A DNA stretch of 37,144 nt from Candidatus Woesearchaeota archaeon. GTDB lineage: Archaea; Nanobdellota; Nanobdellia; Woesearchaeales; GW2011-AR9. This document shows positions 17,777 through 26,642 of the stretch, in pieces. Each line of letters begins with the position of its first letter. Within the stretch, counting starts at the first letter, position 1. Below the pieces are notes generated by a model. It did no database searches. It saw nothing but the letters and a program-made list of their open reading frames with translations, and was not told where the DNA came from. Location: NCBI GenBank assembly GCA_018670095.1, contig JABHRR010000062.1:1-37144 (forward strand). Direction: 5' to 3'. The position numbers and the translations under genes were made by a program.

Positions 17777-18048
17777 AATTCTATTTGAAATTCAGTAAAC
17801 TCATCTTTACAATCTTCCCAATGTTCTTCAAGATTATCAACTTGAGAAGATTCTGGACTTTGTTTACAGAATTCTAATAAATCTTTAAGTTTATCTTCTT
17901 CGCCTTCAATCATTGCTTCAACAGTTCCGTCAGGATTGTTTTTAACCCAACCAGTCAATCCTAAGCTTTGAGCTTTCTTTCTAGTATTATCTCTGAAAAG
18001 CACTCCCTGAACTTTTCCGTGGATGATTAAATGTAGTCGTTTGTTCAT
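17773..18048 (-). CDS. acyP: Acylphosphatase
   Basis: HGKVQGVLFRDNTRKKAQSLGLTGWVKNNPDGTVEAMIEG. Confidence 0.95.
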   Translation of the reverse strand: MNKRLHLIIHGKVQGVLFRDNTRKKAQSLGLTGWVKNNPDGTVEAMIEGEEDKLKDLLEFCKQSPESSQVDNLEEHWEDCKDEFTEFQIEF

Positions 18049-18092
18049 AGTTTATACAAACATTTTAATAGAATAAATAGTTTTCCTTTTCC

Positions 18093-18911
18093 ATGGACAT
18101 TGAAATAGACTTAACTAAATCCGTAGATGAAAATGCTGGCACGTACTTTAACCTAGCGAAGAAAGCAAAGAAGAAGTTAGCTGGAGCTAAAGAAGCGGTA
18201 GAAATGAGTCAAAAGAAGTTAGAAAAACTACAGCAAGAAGAAGATAAGTTTATGGAAAGAGAAACCAAAAAATTAGAAAAGAAAGAACGGAAAAAAGAAT
18301 GGTACGAAAAGTTTCATTGGTTCATTTCTTCAGAAGATTTTCTTTGCATCGGCGGGAAAGATGCTACTTCCAATGAAATTGTGATCAAGAAACATACAGA
18401 TAAAGATGATTTAGTATTTCATACTGATATGGCTGGTTCGCCATTCTTTGTAATTAAAAACGGACAAGAAGCTACTGAAATTACCATTGAAGAAACTGCC
18501 CAGGCAGTAGGGGTTTATTCAAAAGCGTGGAAACTTGGCCACACTACAGCAGACGTGTTTTACGTTAAACCAGAACAAGTAAGTAAAGAAGCGCAATCCG
18601 GCGAATACATGAGCAAAGGCAGTTTTATGGTTCGAGGAAAAACAACTTATTTGCATCCAAAATTAGAGTATGCTATTGGTTTATTGAATACTCAGCAGCC
18701 AGGGACTTCTGATGCCCCTTACGACAATGAAGAGATTATTGGTGGGCCAGTTACTGCGATTAAAAAGAGAACAAACAAATTTGTGAAAGTAATTTCTGGA
18801 AAGACGAAGAAATCCTCTTTAGCTAAAAAAATCAGGTCTAAACTGAAAGGTGGCGAGTTAGATGATATTATCAAGTTCTTGCCAGCCGGTGGCGCTGAAA
18901 TTAAGAAGTAA
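18093..18911 (+). CDS. NFACT-R domain protein (C-terminal part of Rqc2/NEMF/FbpA family) with coiled coil, no NFACT-N
   Basis: EWYEKFHWFISSEDFLCIGGKDATSNEIVIKKHTDKDDLVFHTDMAGSPFFVI preceded by Lys/Glu coiled coil. Confidence 0.88.
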   Translation: MDIEIDLTKSVDENAGTYFNLAKKAKKKLAGAKEAVEMSQKKLEKLQQEEDKFMERETKKLEKKERKKEWYEKFHWFISSEDFLCIGGKDATSNEIVIKKHTDKDDLVFHTDMAGSPFFVIKNGQEATEITIEETAQAVGVYSKAWKLGHTTADVFYVKPEQVSKEAQSGEYMSKGSFMVRGKTTYLHPKLEYAIGLLNTQQPGTSDAPYDNEEIIGGPVTAIKKRTNKFVKVISGKTKKSSLAKKIRSKLKGGELDDIIKFLPAGGAEIKK

Positions 18912-18959
18912 CTACTTTCTAGGGAAAAACTTATATATGATTGACGTTAATAGTGTTTT

Positions 18960-19208
18960 ATGGCTATTGATGATGAAGTAAGTTGCAACACAAATATTGA
19001 AAAACATTTTTCTAGATTGATTGATAATGTTGAATCCTGTTTTTCTAGAATGGACAAAGAAAAATATAGATGGGATTTCATGGAAAGTAATTTGAGTCAT
19101 ATTTATAACAATTTACCAGAATCAGTTCAGGACAAATATAAAAAAACTTATCTTGAAGCCATATCAAAAATAGAAACTGCGAAAGATTTCAAATCTGAAA
19201 AATATTAA
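18960..19208 (+). CDS. Small hypothetical protein, 82 aa
   Basis: Complete ORF with TATATATG-like promoter upstream. Confidence 0.55.
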   Translation: MAIDDEVSCNTNIEKHFSRLIDNVESCFSRMDKEKYRWDFMESNLSHIYNNLPESVQDKYKKTYLEAISKIETAKDFKSEKY

Positions 19209-19295
19209 TTTTATTATCATTTAAGCACATATCTTCTCTGTAATAACAATTAAAGCACTACAATATATTTAAGATAAAACTATTTCCTTATTGTT

Positions 19296-22200
19296 ATGGA
19301 AACTATTCTTCGAGAATTTGAGTTTAATCAATGGGTAGGCTATATGAACTTAAAAGGGCTGGGAGGATTCTGGATAAAGAATTATATCCATACTTCTTCA
19401 ACTTTAGCATTTCAGCCAGAAGAAAGTGATAAGATTGAGAAAATTATTGAAAAAATAAATAATAGTCCGCACTTAAGAAAACTTAAACATAGGACTGTTG
19501 GTAGCAAATATCCGGTTTTACAACTTGACGTTCCAATCAGACAAATGGGGCCACGGCATTATTCGTTAACCCAGTTAAGAGATCATTTTGTGTGGGCAAA
19601 ATTAGATGACGATCAAAGTCAGAATCAAGATTACAAAAATAAAGGAAAAAGAATATTTGATTATTTGTTAAATAATGAAGGAGCACAAGAACAGATTAAA
19701 AAAATAACTTCTACCAAAGGGCATATTTTAACTATTGACGATTTAAAGAAAGTTTTGTTTAATAGTGCGGTAATGAAAGAATTGCCTTATCACAAACGTA
19801 AACAGCATCGAAATACTATCGAGGAAGTATTATCTTCTTTAGAATTAGGACACCCTTTACGTTCAAGAGTTAAAAAAGATAAAACTACAAAAGTAAATAT
19901 TCCCAGTCCGTTACCTGAAGAATTTATTAAAGGCCATTATGTGGAGTGTGGTGAGATTAATATTGCTCCAGAAGGAAGTATTGTTGAAATTGTAAATGAA
20001 GATTTAATTTCAATCTTAAGATACAGAAAAAGAGTTAACAAATTGGTAGGACTTTATGAAAATAAGATTATTAATTATTTGAAGTTAAGAAAAAGAAAGA
20101 ATACTAAAAGCAATCTTTCTCGGGTCAGAAATGATCTTGAGAGATTTTTCTCAGAAAGTAATGATCAAGATAAAGGTGAACTATTAATCAAAACTGTTGG
20201 TGGGACAATAACTGAAGAAGTCTTAATTGCCAGAAAAAAGTTGTACACAGGAATTGATAGATTAGTTTCTCGGGGAGAAAAGTTGGGTGGTTGTGAAGCA
20301 GTTCCTAACTATGATTATGAAAGAGTAATGTTATCTTTTGAGAAAGATGTTTCTAAACATGTTAAGTATGTCCGGATGCGTAACGATAAAGAAATTAAAA
20401 GAGAAAAAATGTTTATTGTTGACTGGGAAAATTTTGAGTTTGGTACAATTCATGCTGGAACTGTGCAAGGAGCAATGTGTTATCTAGAAAATATGAAAGT
20501 TCTGGGAAGAAGAATTAAATCTCGGGGTAGAATTAGAAAAGACAGATTTAGTGAAACAGTAATTGAAGATTGTTATCCATCTGTTGAAGAAATTATTTCA
20601 GATACCGCAAATGAGATTAATGAAAGTGGAGCTTCAATAATGGTGGCTTATAACGCTTCTTATGATTTCTTAGAACCGAGAAAGTATGGTAAGTTTAGAA
20701 TTGGTAGTCTTAACCGAGAACCGAGAAAAGTTTCTACGGTGCCTTTCTTTGAACGAGTAGGAATTCCTGGTCGAGAAGTATTAGATCCGTTAAGAGCGGC
20801 AAAGGCGCAGTATGGAGAGATATTACCTAACTGTAAGTTGGTTGCCATTTCCAGTAAACTAAGCGAGGAAGAGAACTTTGGGATAGAGGAAGACGAATTA
20901 GGAAAGATTATTAATTATCGGCACGGAAGAGAAATGGAAATTGGGAGACGAACAGGTAATTGGGATCATCTAAGCAAAGATACGGTTAGCATTTTAGAAA
21001 AGTTTTCTGGTCAAAAGATTAATGAGATTGAAGATTTAGAAGCTGCTGCGGGAGAATTGCAATGTTATTATGCAGACACAGATTTAGAGAAGTTAATTAA
21101 AATAATTCAATCTGAAAGACACGATAAAATTCTGAAAGATGTTAGTTTTATGAGCGGAGTTTTTAGGGTTGATCCTTTTCTTTTGTACCATGATCCAAAA
21201 CGGGTTGATCGGTTTTTGAACAGGGCCTATTTTGAAAAGAATGGTACTTGGCGTTCAGAGATGATGCCCCGTTTTGATAATATTGTTAAAGCTGAACAAA
21301 GGGCAAGAAATTATTATCAGAGACATAAAAGTAAACGTTTTCCTAAACAAAAAGAGGTAGGTTTCTTTAAAGACGTTTACAAGGTTCACATTCCTTTGGG
21401 AAGATTTTTCAGAGATGAGATAAGTTCATTTATGAAATCAATGTCAAATAAAAAAGAAGATTATAGTCATCTGGCAAAGGAAATGTTTGAATATGTTGAT
21501 TCTCATCAGGATGATAAATTGAGAAGTTTCTTTTTGTCTAAATATGAGGATGCGGTTTTTGAATGGCCACTTAAAGATTATACATTTTACAAGTACACTA
21601 AATTCCGTTATCAAAAACTTAAAAAAAATCATGAAATTGAAAGTGGTGAAACTTTAGATGACAGTAATGTTAGTTTTTTTAGTATGATTTATAATCAGTT
21701 GAAAGCTGTAGCAACAAAAAAAAATGATGTCTTTTTACTAAAAAAATTGAGAAGTTCTAACTTAGATCAAGATAGTCTCAAATCTGCATTAAAATATTAT
21801 GGCACTGATTTTGTAGAAGAGTTAGGTTTAGAGAATAAAACATTACAAGCGTTGTTTAACCTCTGGTTAAGTAAACGTAATCAGGAGAATAGAATTTCTG
21901 CAGTTTACGGAATTGATACTGATGAATTTGAAAGAAAGTTTGACCAGGTTTATGAAACGATTAATAATTATTTGGAAGAGAAGGGTTTATCTCTGATTCA
22001 TTCACAGAACAATGTTTTGTATTTGAAAGGAGATAAAGATAAGATAGCTAGTAGGGATGCGCCATTCATTTTGGTAGATGAAATTGAAAATGTTTTTGTT
22101 GCTGAACATTCATCTGAAAGAAGGAAAGATCAAAGTAAAAGTGGTAAAAAGATATATTATCCTCGTTGCGGTGCTTGGGAAGGGATTAAAAGTGGAGAAG

Positions 22201-22817
22201 ACCCGATGTATAATTTAAACATTTTTGAAATGGAATATTATAATAATTATTTAGATGATATTATGGTGGTGGGGGGGGAAAAAGCGGTTGAGAATTTATA
22301 TGTGGGTTTGGATACTTTGGCTAGTGAGAACATTGACAAACACGACTTATTATGGTACAGTAAAAATAAAGAACAGTATGTTGGTTTTATGGATGAAGAG
22401 AAAATTACTTTTTGTGATTGGGATTTAGAGAAAATTCTTTTTGATGAGAATAAAGAAAAACATTATTTCTTAATTGAAGTAGAAGGGAAAAAGAGAAGGG
22501 AAAGATTTTACATTGAACAGGAAGACAGTAAGTTTTTCTATATTGAGAAAAGTAAAAGACGAGTTGAGGATGATTTTGGTAAAGGCAGTTATGTAGAGGT
22601 TGAGAAGAAAATTTATGTTTTGCCTTTGGATGATTTTCAACCAGATTGGGAAATGTATAATGATAGAATGGGGGAGAGGGCAGAAATATTTCTTAATCCT
22701 TTAATCGGAAAAGAAGATGCTGAAATGTTGGTTGAGAATGCTTTAAATTTAGAAAGCCCACCTTTATTTGATTGGATTAAGAAAAAGTTTGAACCTAAGA
22801 AAGGAATGTTATTGTGA
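19296..22817 (+). CDS. Large protein with DEDDy 3'-5' exonuclease motifs and apparent degenerate family B DNA polymerase co-linearity
   Basis: VDWENFE (20421-20429), YNASYDF (20649-20669), YADTD (21069-21083); PolB motif C-like GLSLIHSQNNVLYLKG (21984 onward) with QNN in place of DTD. Confidence 0.65.
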   Translation: METILREFEFNQWVGYMNLKGLGGFWIKNYIHTSSTLAFQPEESDKIEKIIEKINNSPHLRKLKHRTVGSKYPVLQLDVPIRQMGPRHYSLTQLRDHFVWAKLDDDQSQNQDYKNKGKRIFDYLLNNEGAQEQIKKITSTKGHILTIDDLKKVLFNSAVMKELPYHKRKQHRNTIEEVLSSLELGHPLRSRVKKDKTTKVNIPSPLPEEFIKGHYVECGEINIAPEGSIVEIVNEDLISILRYRKRVNKLVGLYENKIINYLKLRKRKNTKSNLSRVRNDLERFFSESNDQDKGELLIKTVGGTITEEVLIARKKLYTGIDRLVSRGEKLGGCEAVPNYDYERVMLSFEKDVSKHVKYVRMRNDKEIKREKMFIVDWENFEFGTIHAGTVQGAMCYLENMKVLGRRIKSRGRIRKDRFSETVIEDCYPSVEEIISDTANEINESGASIMVAYNASYDFLEPRKYGKFRIGSLNREPRKVSTVPFFERVGIPGREVLDPLRAAKAQYGEILPNCKLVAISSKLSEEENFGIEEDELGKIINYRHGREMEIGRRTGNWDHLSKDTVSILEKFSGQKINEIEDLEAAAGELQCYYADTDLEKLIKIIQSERHDKILKDVSFMSGVFRVDPFLLYHDPKRVDRFLNRAYFEKNGTWRSEMMPRFDNIVKAEQRARNYYQRHKSKRFPKQKEVGFFKDVYKVHIPLGRFFRDEISSFMKSMSNKKEDYSHLAKEMFEYVDSHQDDKLRSFFLSKYEDAVFEWPLKDYTFYKYTKFRYQKLKKNHEIESGETLDDSNVSFFSMIYNQLKAVATKKNDVFLLKKLRSSNLDQDSLKSALKYYGTDFVEELGLENKTLQALFNLWLSKRNQENRISAVYGIDTDEFERKFDQVYETINNYLEEKGLSLIHSQNNVLYLKGDKDKIASRDAPFILVDEIENVFVAEHSSERRKDQSKSGKKIYYPRCGAWEGIKSGEDPMYNLNIFEMEYYNNYLDDIMVVGGEKAVENLYVGLDTLASENIDKHDLLWYSKNKEQYVGFMDEEKITFCDWDLEKILFDENKEKHYFLIEVEGKKRRERFYIEQEDSKFFYIEKSKRRVEDDFGKGSYVEVEKKIYVLPLDDFQPDWEMYNDRMGERAEIFLNPLIGKEDAEMLVENALNLESPPLFDWIKKKFEPKKGMLL

Positions 22818-23351
22818 GTTTGAAATCACCACAATTCCTCGTTCTTTGTCATCAAATTTGTCTGAGATTGCTTCTGAAAGTTTGTTTATAGAAGTTTTCC
22901 AATAAGATTTATCGCCATAAGAAGGATCACAGATTTCTAATTCATCATTTTCAATGGCAGAAATTAAAGAGAAATGGCCCCAATCTTTTTCTGGATCATA
23001 AGCAGCTCTTTTGAAGTTTACAATAATATCGTTATTTTTTTCTAAGTTGTTGGTGATTAATTCTTTGAAATCTTTAATTTGAGTAGACTTAATAATTTCT
23101 AACTTCAATCCTTTCTCTTTAAGAAAATCTGCTGCTTTAGAAAATTCTTCTAAACGCAAACCCGCATCATCTTCACTAACTTCGTACTCGTGGGTGAACA
23201 AATGGATATTTTTGTTCTTTATTCTTGCTCCGAGAAGTTGAGCTAGTTCTTCCTGTTCTACCCAATGCCCTCTTCTGAAGAGAACCATCTGTAAACTGGT
23301 TGGGCCACAAAAATGTGCTTTCTGAACAAGATGTTTATAATTTATTTTCAT
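22809..23351 (-). CDS. Peptidase C39-like (papain-like fold) protein
   Basis: HFCGPTSLQMVL, DWGHFSLISAI, EICDPSYGDKSYW: Cys/His/Asp arrangement. Confidence 0.7.
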   Translation of the reverse strand: MKINYKHLVQKAHFCGPTSLQMVLFRRGHWVEQEELAQLLGARIKNKNIHLFTHEYEVSEDDAGLRLEEFSKAADFLKEKGLKLEIIKSTQIKDFKELITNNLEKNNDIIVNFKRAAYDPEKDWGHFSLISAIENDELEICDPSYGDKSYWKTSINKLSEAISDKFDDKERGIVVISNSQ

Positions 23352-23442
23352 TATGTGTTAAATCACTTCATTTTTTTTAAATGTTTAGTTAACTATTGTA
23401 GAAGAAATAAATATTTATAAAATCACGCACTCTAGAAGAGAT

Positions 23443-24027
23443 ATGCCTAATCAATTAATTTCTTTAGAAGGAATAAGTGCTAGTGGTAAAACTTCGATAG
23501 CAAAAGCTTTGGAAGAAAAGATTGGTGCACATTATATTCATTCTCCACCAAAAGAATATGAAGAACATCATGAAGCTGCAAAAGAATTAGGAACAAAAGC
23601 ACTTTACAATTTTTATTTGGGTGGAAATAGACATGTAATGAATGAAATTAATGGATTCTTACAATTAGGACAACCAGTTATTATCGAACCATACATTTAT
23701 TCAACAATCGCTTTTGGATTATTGAATAGAAAGTGTCAGAATCCACCCCCATGTATTAGTTATGGACCTTTTCTTGTTATGCCCCCGGGACTTTTAGAAC
23801 CAGACCAAATAATTTACGTTACTGCTTCTTGGGGAGAGATTGAAAAACGATTATTAATGATGGGAAAGAAAAGAAAAAATAATGAGAACATTTACAATCT
23901 GAAAAAGTTTAAAGAAGTTTATGATCAAGTATTAATGGAAAAAGATAATGTTATTATTGTGGATACTACTAGAAGAAATGTAGATGAAGTTGTAGAAGAA
24001 TTATTGCCAAAACTTAATCTTCTTTAA
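23443..24027 (+). CDS. Thymidylate kinase-like/deoxynucleoside kinase-like P-loop kinase
   Basis: ISLEGISASGKTSIAKAL P-loop, EPYIYSTIAFG, C-terminal VIIVDTTRRNVDEVVEEL. Confidence 0.75.
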   Translation: MPNQLISLEGISASGKTSIAKALEEKIGAHYIHSPPKEYEEHHEAAKELGTKALYNFYLGGNRHVMNEINGFLQLGQPVIIEPYIYSTIAFGLLNRKCQNPPPCISYGPFLVMPPGLLEPDQIIYVTASWGEIEKRLLMMGKKRKNNENIYNLKKFKEVYDQVLMEKDNVIIVDTTRRNVDEVVEELLPKLNLL

Positions 24028-24322
24028 GTTTCTTGATTTTATTCTTAATTTCTTTATAGAACGGAACTTTACCGGTTTTAAAGATATAAGCAGCCATAAC
24101 TAGAAAAATACCGAGAATTGCTGCAGAACTAATGTAATTGGTTTGTTTAACAATTATTTGATCAGGAAATTCGTGACATTCATAATCTGTTCCACAATAA
24201 GCATTTCCTGGACAATCTCTGTTACTATTACATTCCCTTTGCGCAAAAGTGATTAGTAAATAAGCTAAGATGATTAACGCCAATACTAAAGCAACAATTT
24301 GAATCGCACCTTTTTTATTCAT
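24014..24322 (-). CDS. Two-TM protein with four-Cys extracytoplasmic segment
   Basis: MNKKGAIQIVALVLALIILAYLL then CNSNRDCPGNAYCGTDYEC then second TM. Confidence 0.65.
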   Translation of the reverse strand: MNKKGAIQIVALVLALIILAYLLITFAQRECNSNRDCPGNAYCGTDYECHEFPDQIIVKQTNYISSAAILGIFLVMAAYIFKTGKVPFYKEIKNKIKKLKED

Positions 24323-24426
24323 AAGTTTTGAAATTGATGTTGGTTCATTTAAAAAGATTCCGGAAGTAGAGTATAGGTGAAATTAATGCAAATCTTTTTA
24401 AAGAAGCGATAACTTTTTAGTTTTAT

Positions 24427-24501
24427 AGCGGGGTGGGGCAGCTAGGAGTGCCCGCCGGGCTCATAACCCGGAGGTCGGAGGTTCAAATCCTCCCTCCGCT
24501 A
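24427..24501 (+). tRNA. tRNA-Met(CAT), initiator type
   Basis: Acceptor AGCGGGG/CTCCGCT with A1:U72, anticodon stem CCGGG-CTCATAA-CCCGG (three consecutive G:C at its base), T-arm GGAGG-TTCAAAT-CCTCC, discriminator A; CCA not encoded; T-run follows. Confidence 0.95.
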
Positions 24502-24567
24502 CTCTTTTTTAAATAACTAATTAACAATATTTATATATTTATCAACTTTCTATATTAATTGATCATC

Positions 24568-25578
24568 ATGGCAGATAAATATGTGGGTAAAGTTACAAAA
24601 GTAAAAAAAGAAAGTGGAAAGATTATTGTTCATGGAACTTTGATGAAAGGAAATCTTCATGGACATAGTGCAATGCTAGTTTTTGAAGATAACCCTGAAG
24701 TAAAAAAAATAATAGGTAATAATTACAGTTATTTAGTTACTTTTGGACGCCGTTCTTTTTGGGGAAATCGTTTCAATGGCAGAATTGCCAAAGATATAGA
24801 ACTGCCCGAGAAAAAGAATGATCAAGTAGTCATACCGATAATAAAAAGCCCATTGTTGGAAATAATATTTTTAGATAATGTAATGGCAGATGACAATTTT
24901 CTCACTAAATACCTAAAAAGAAATAAGAAAGTTTCTGTACAATTTTTTGATGATAAGAAATCAGAGACCACTTTAAATGATAATTATGAAAATATTTACA
25001 AAGTTCGAGATATTGGCCCTTGGACTAGTGAAGAGCCACCAAAACAATTAGTAGACTTAATAGAAAAAGGAATAATTAAACCTTGCAGAGCTCTTGATGT
25101 TGGTTGTGGAGAAGGTTTCTATTCTAAATTTCTAGCAGAAAAAGGTTTTGAAGTTACAGGTATTGATTTCTCTAAGTTAGCTATTGCAAAAGCCAAACTT
25201 AACGCCCCAGAGGTAGATTTCAAAGTGATAGATGCGGTTAAAGATAATTTGACTCGACTAGGAAAGTATGATTTCTGTTTAGAGTGGTCAATCATGCATT
25301 GTATTCCTCCAGAACAAAGAAAACAATACGTGGCTAAAATAGCAGATAGAATGAATCCAAAAGGATTATTATTATCTACCAGTTTCAACTACATGGCAGA
25401 AAAACATGGCAAACCAAAACAAAGAAAAAGAAACACCTCTGGAAGCACTACTTTATGGTTTTCTTCATTAAATGAAATGAAAAAATTATTCAAATCACAT
25501 TATAACATAATTGAAGCAAATACACAAAAGATTTTAGGTAACCATTTAACCAATTATTTGTTGCTAAAAAAGAGATGA
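24568..25578 (+). CDS. Class I SAM-dependent methyltransferase with ~120-aa N-terminal extension
   Basis: ALDVGCGEGFYSKFLAEKGFEVTGIDFS; likely start ATG 24568 (track start 24559 is TTG). Confidence 0.85.
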   Translation: MADKYVGKVTKVKKESGKIIVHGTLMKGNLHGHSAMLVFEDNPEVKKIIGNNYSYLVTFGRRSFWGNRFNGRIAKDIELPEKKNDQVVIPIIKSPLLEIIFLDNVMADDNFLTKYLKRNKKVSVQFFDDKKSETTLNDNYENIYKVRDIGPWTSEEPPKQLVDLIEKGIIKPCRALDVGCGEGFYSKFLAEKGFEVTGIDFSKLAIAKAKLNAPEVDFKVIDAVKDNLTRLGKYDFCLEWSIMHCIPPEQRKQYVAKIADRMNPKGLLLSTSFNYMAEKHGKPKQRKRNTSGSTTLWFSSLNEMKKLFKSHYNIIEANTQKILGNHLTNYLLLKKR

Positions 25579-25652
25579 ATTGACTTAAATGTCTCACTTT
25601 TTCTAGAAAGAAATATAAGCAATAATGCATTCTTATCATAATAGAGATTAAA

Positions 25653-25976
25653 ATGTCACAAGGAAACGATGCTGGGCACGAAGTTGCCGCAATAATGAAG
25701 TACATTGCTAAATCTATAGAACCACAGATTTATCTAGGCATGCATCCAAAAGATGATTATTTACAAAAAGCACATTTAATGCCAGAAATGGATAAACCTA
25801 GATTATTGAATGATGATATTAGTAAAAGAGTAGATTACAAATCAATTGGTTCAGACTTATTGAACTTAAGAACAAAAGATTCTTTGTATCAGAAAGAAAC
25901 TTTAGCTACGGGATATAAACCAGAACAGAAAGGGTTTGATTATTCTTCATGTAAAGGATTGTATTGTCAGAATTAA
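25653..25976 (+). CDS. Hypothetical protein, 107 aa
   Basis: Complete ORF in its own intergenic space. Confidence 0.6.
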   Translation: MSQGNDAGHEVAAIMKYIAKSIEPQIYLGMHPKDDYLQKAHLMPEMDKPRLLNDDISKRVDYKSIGSDLLNLRTKDSLYQKETLATGYKPEQKGFDYSSCKGLYCQN

Positions 25977-25986
25977 AGAAAAAAAA

Positions 25987-26181
25987 TTAATTACAGATTT
26001 CACCGATTTTCTTAGCAATCTCTTCTAACTTAGCTGAAAGAATTTCTGCAGTGTTAACTTCGATTCTAGTTGTAACGTCTTGCATCTCTTCTTCTTTATA
26101 GACAGCAATTAGATTGATCAAATCTCTAATCATATCTTCAGCAGATTTAGTGCAATCAGTTGAACAGTCAGAATCGCTCAT
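25987..26181 (-). CDS. Small hypothetical protein, 64 aa
   Basis: MSDSDCSTDCTKSAEDMIRDL; starts 1 bp after the EAPAEE gene stop. Confidence 0.6.
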   Translation of the reverse strand: MSDSDCSTDCTKSAEDMIRDLINLIAVYKEEEMQDVTTRIEVNTAEILSAKLEEIAKKIGEICN

Positions 26182-26182
26182 T

Positions 26183-26545
26183 TTATTCCTCAGGTTTCTT
26201 CAAATGAAGAGCTTCTTCAACTTTTTCAACTACGTGATGAACTTTCTCACCAAAACTTTCGTGTGCTTCTGGCGTAGGTTCTGCAGCTGGTTCAGCAGGA
26301 GTTTCTTCTTCAGTTGCAGGTTCTTCTGCAGGAGTTTCTTCTTCAGCTGGTTCTTCTGCTGGAGTTTCTTCTTCAGCTGGTTCTTCTGCTGGAGTTTCTT
26401 CTGCAGGAGTTTCTTCTGCAGGAGCTTCTTCTTCAGGAGCAGATTCTTCTTCTGGAGTTGTTTCTTCTTGTGTTTCTTCTACAGGAGCTTCTTCTGCAGG
26501 AGCTTCAGTTTGTTCTTCTTCAGTTGTTTTTTGTTCTTCTTCCAT
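26183..26545 (-). CDS. Glu/Pro/Ala/Thr-rich low-complexity acidic repeat protein
   Basis: Tandem EETPAEEPAE repeats; structured C-terminus ESFGEKVHHVVEKVEEALHLKKPEE. Confidence 0.7.
   Translation of the reverse strand: MEEEQKTTEEEQTEAPAEEAPVEETQEETTPEEESAPEEEAPAEETPAEETPAEEPAEEETPAEEPAEEETPAEEPATEEETPAEPAAEPTPEAHESFGEKVHHVVEKVEEALHLKKPEE
26311..26400. repeat. 30-bp tandem repeat, two perfect copies plus one degenerate
   Basis: CTTCAGCTGGTTCTTCTGCTGGAGTTTCTT at 26341-26370 and 26371-26400; near copy 26311-26340. Confidence 0.85.
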
Positions 26546-26642
26546 TTTTTATATTACACCTCAATTAGATTTTTAATAGTATTAACTAAACTCAGACCTT
26601 TTAAAAAGATTTGTATTGTAAAAAAGATAAGAAAAAAGAAAT

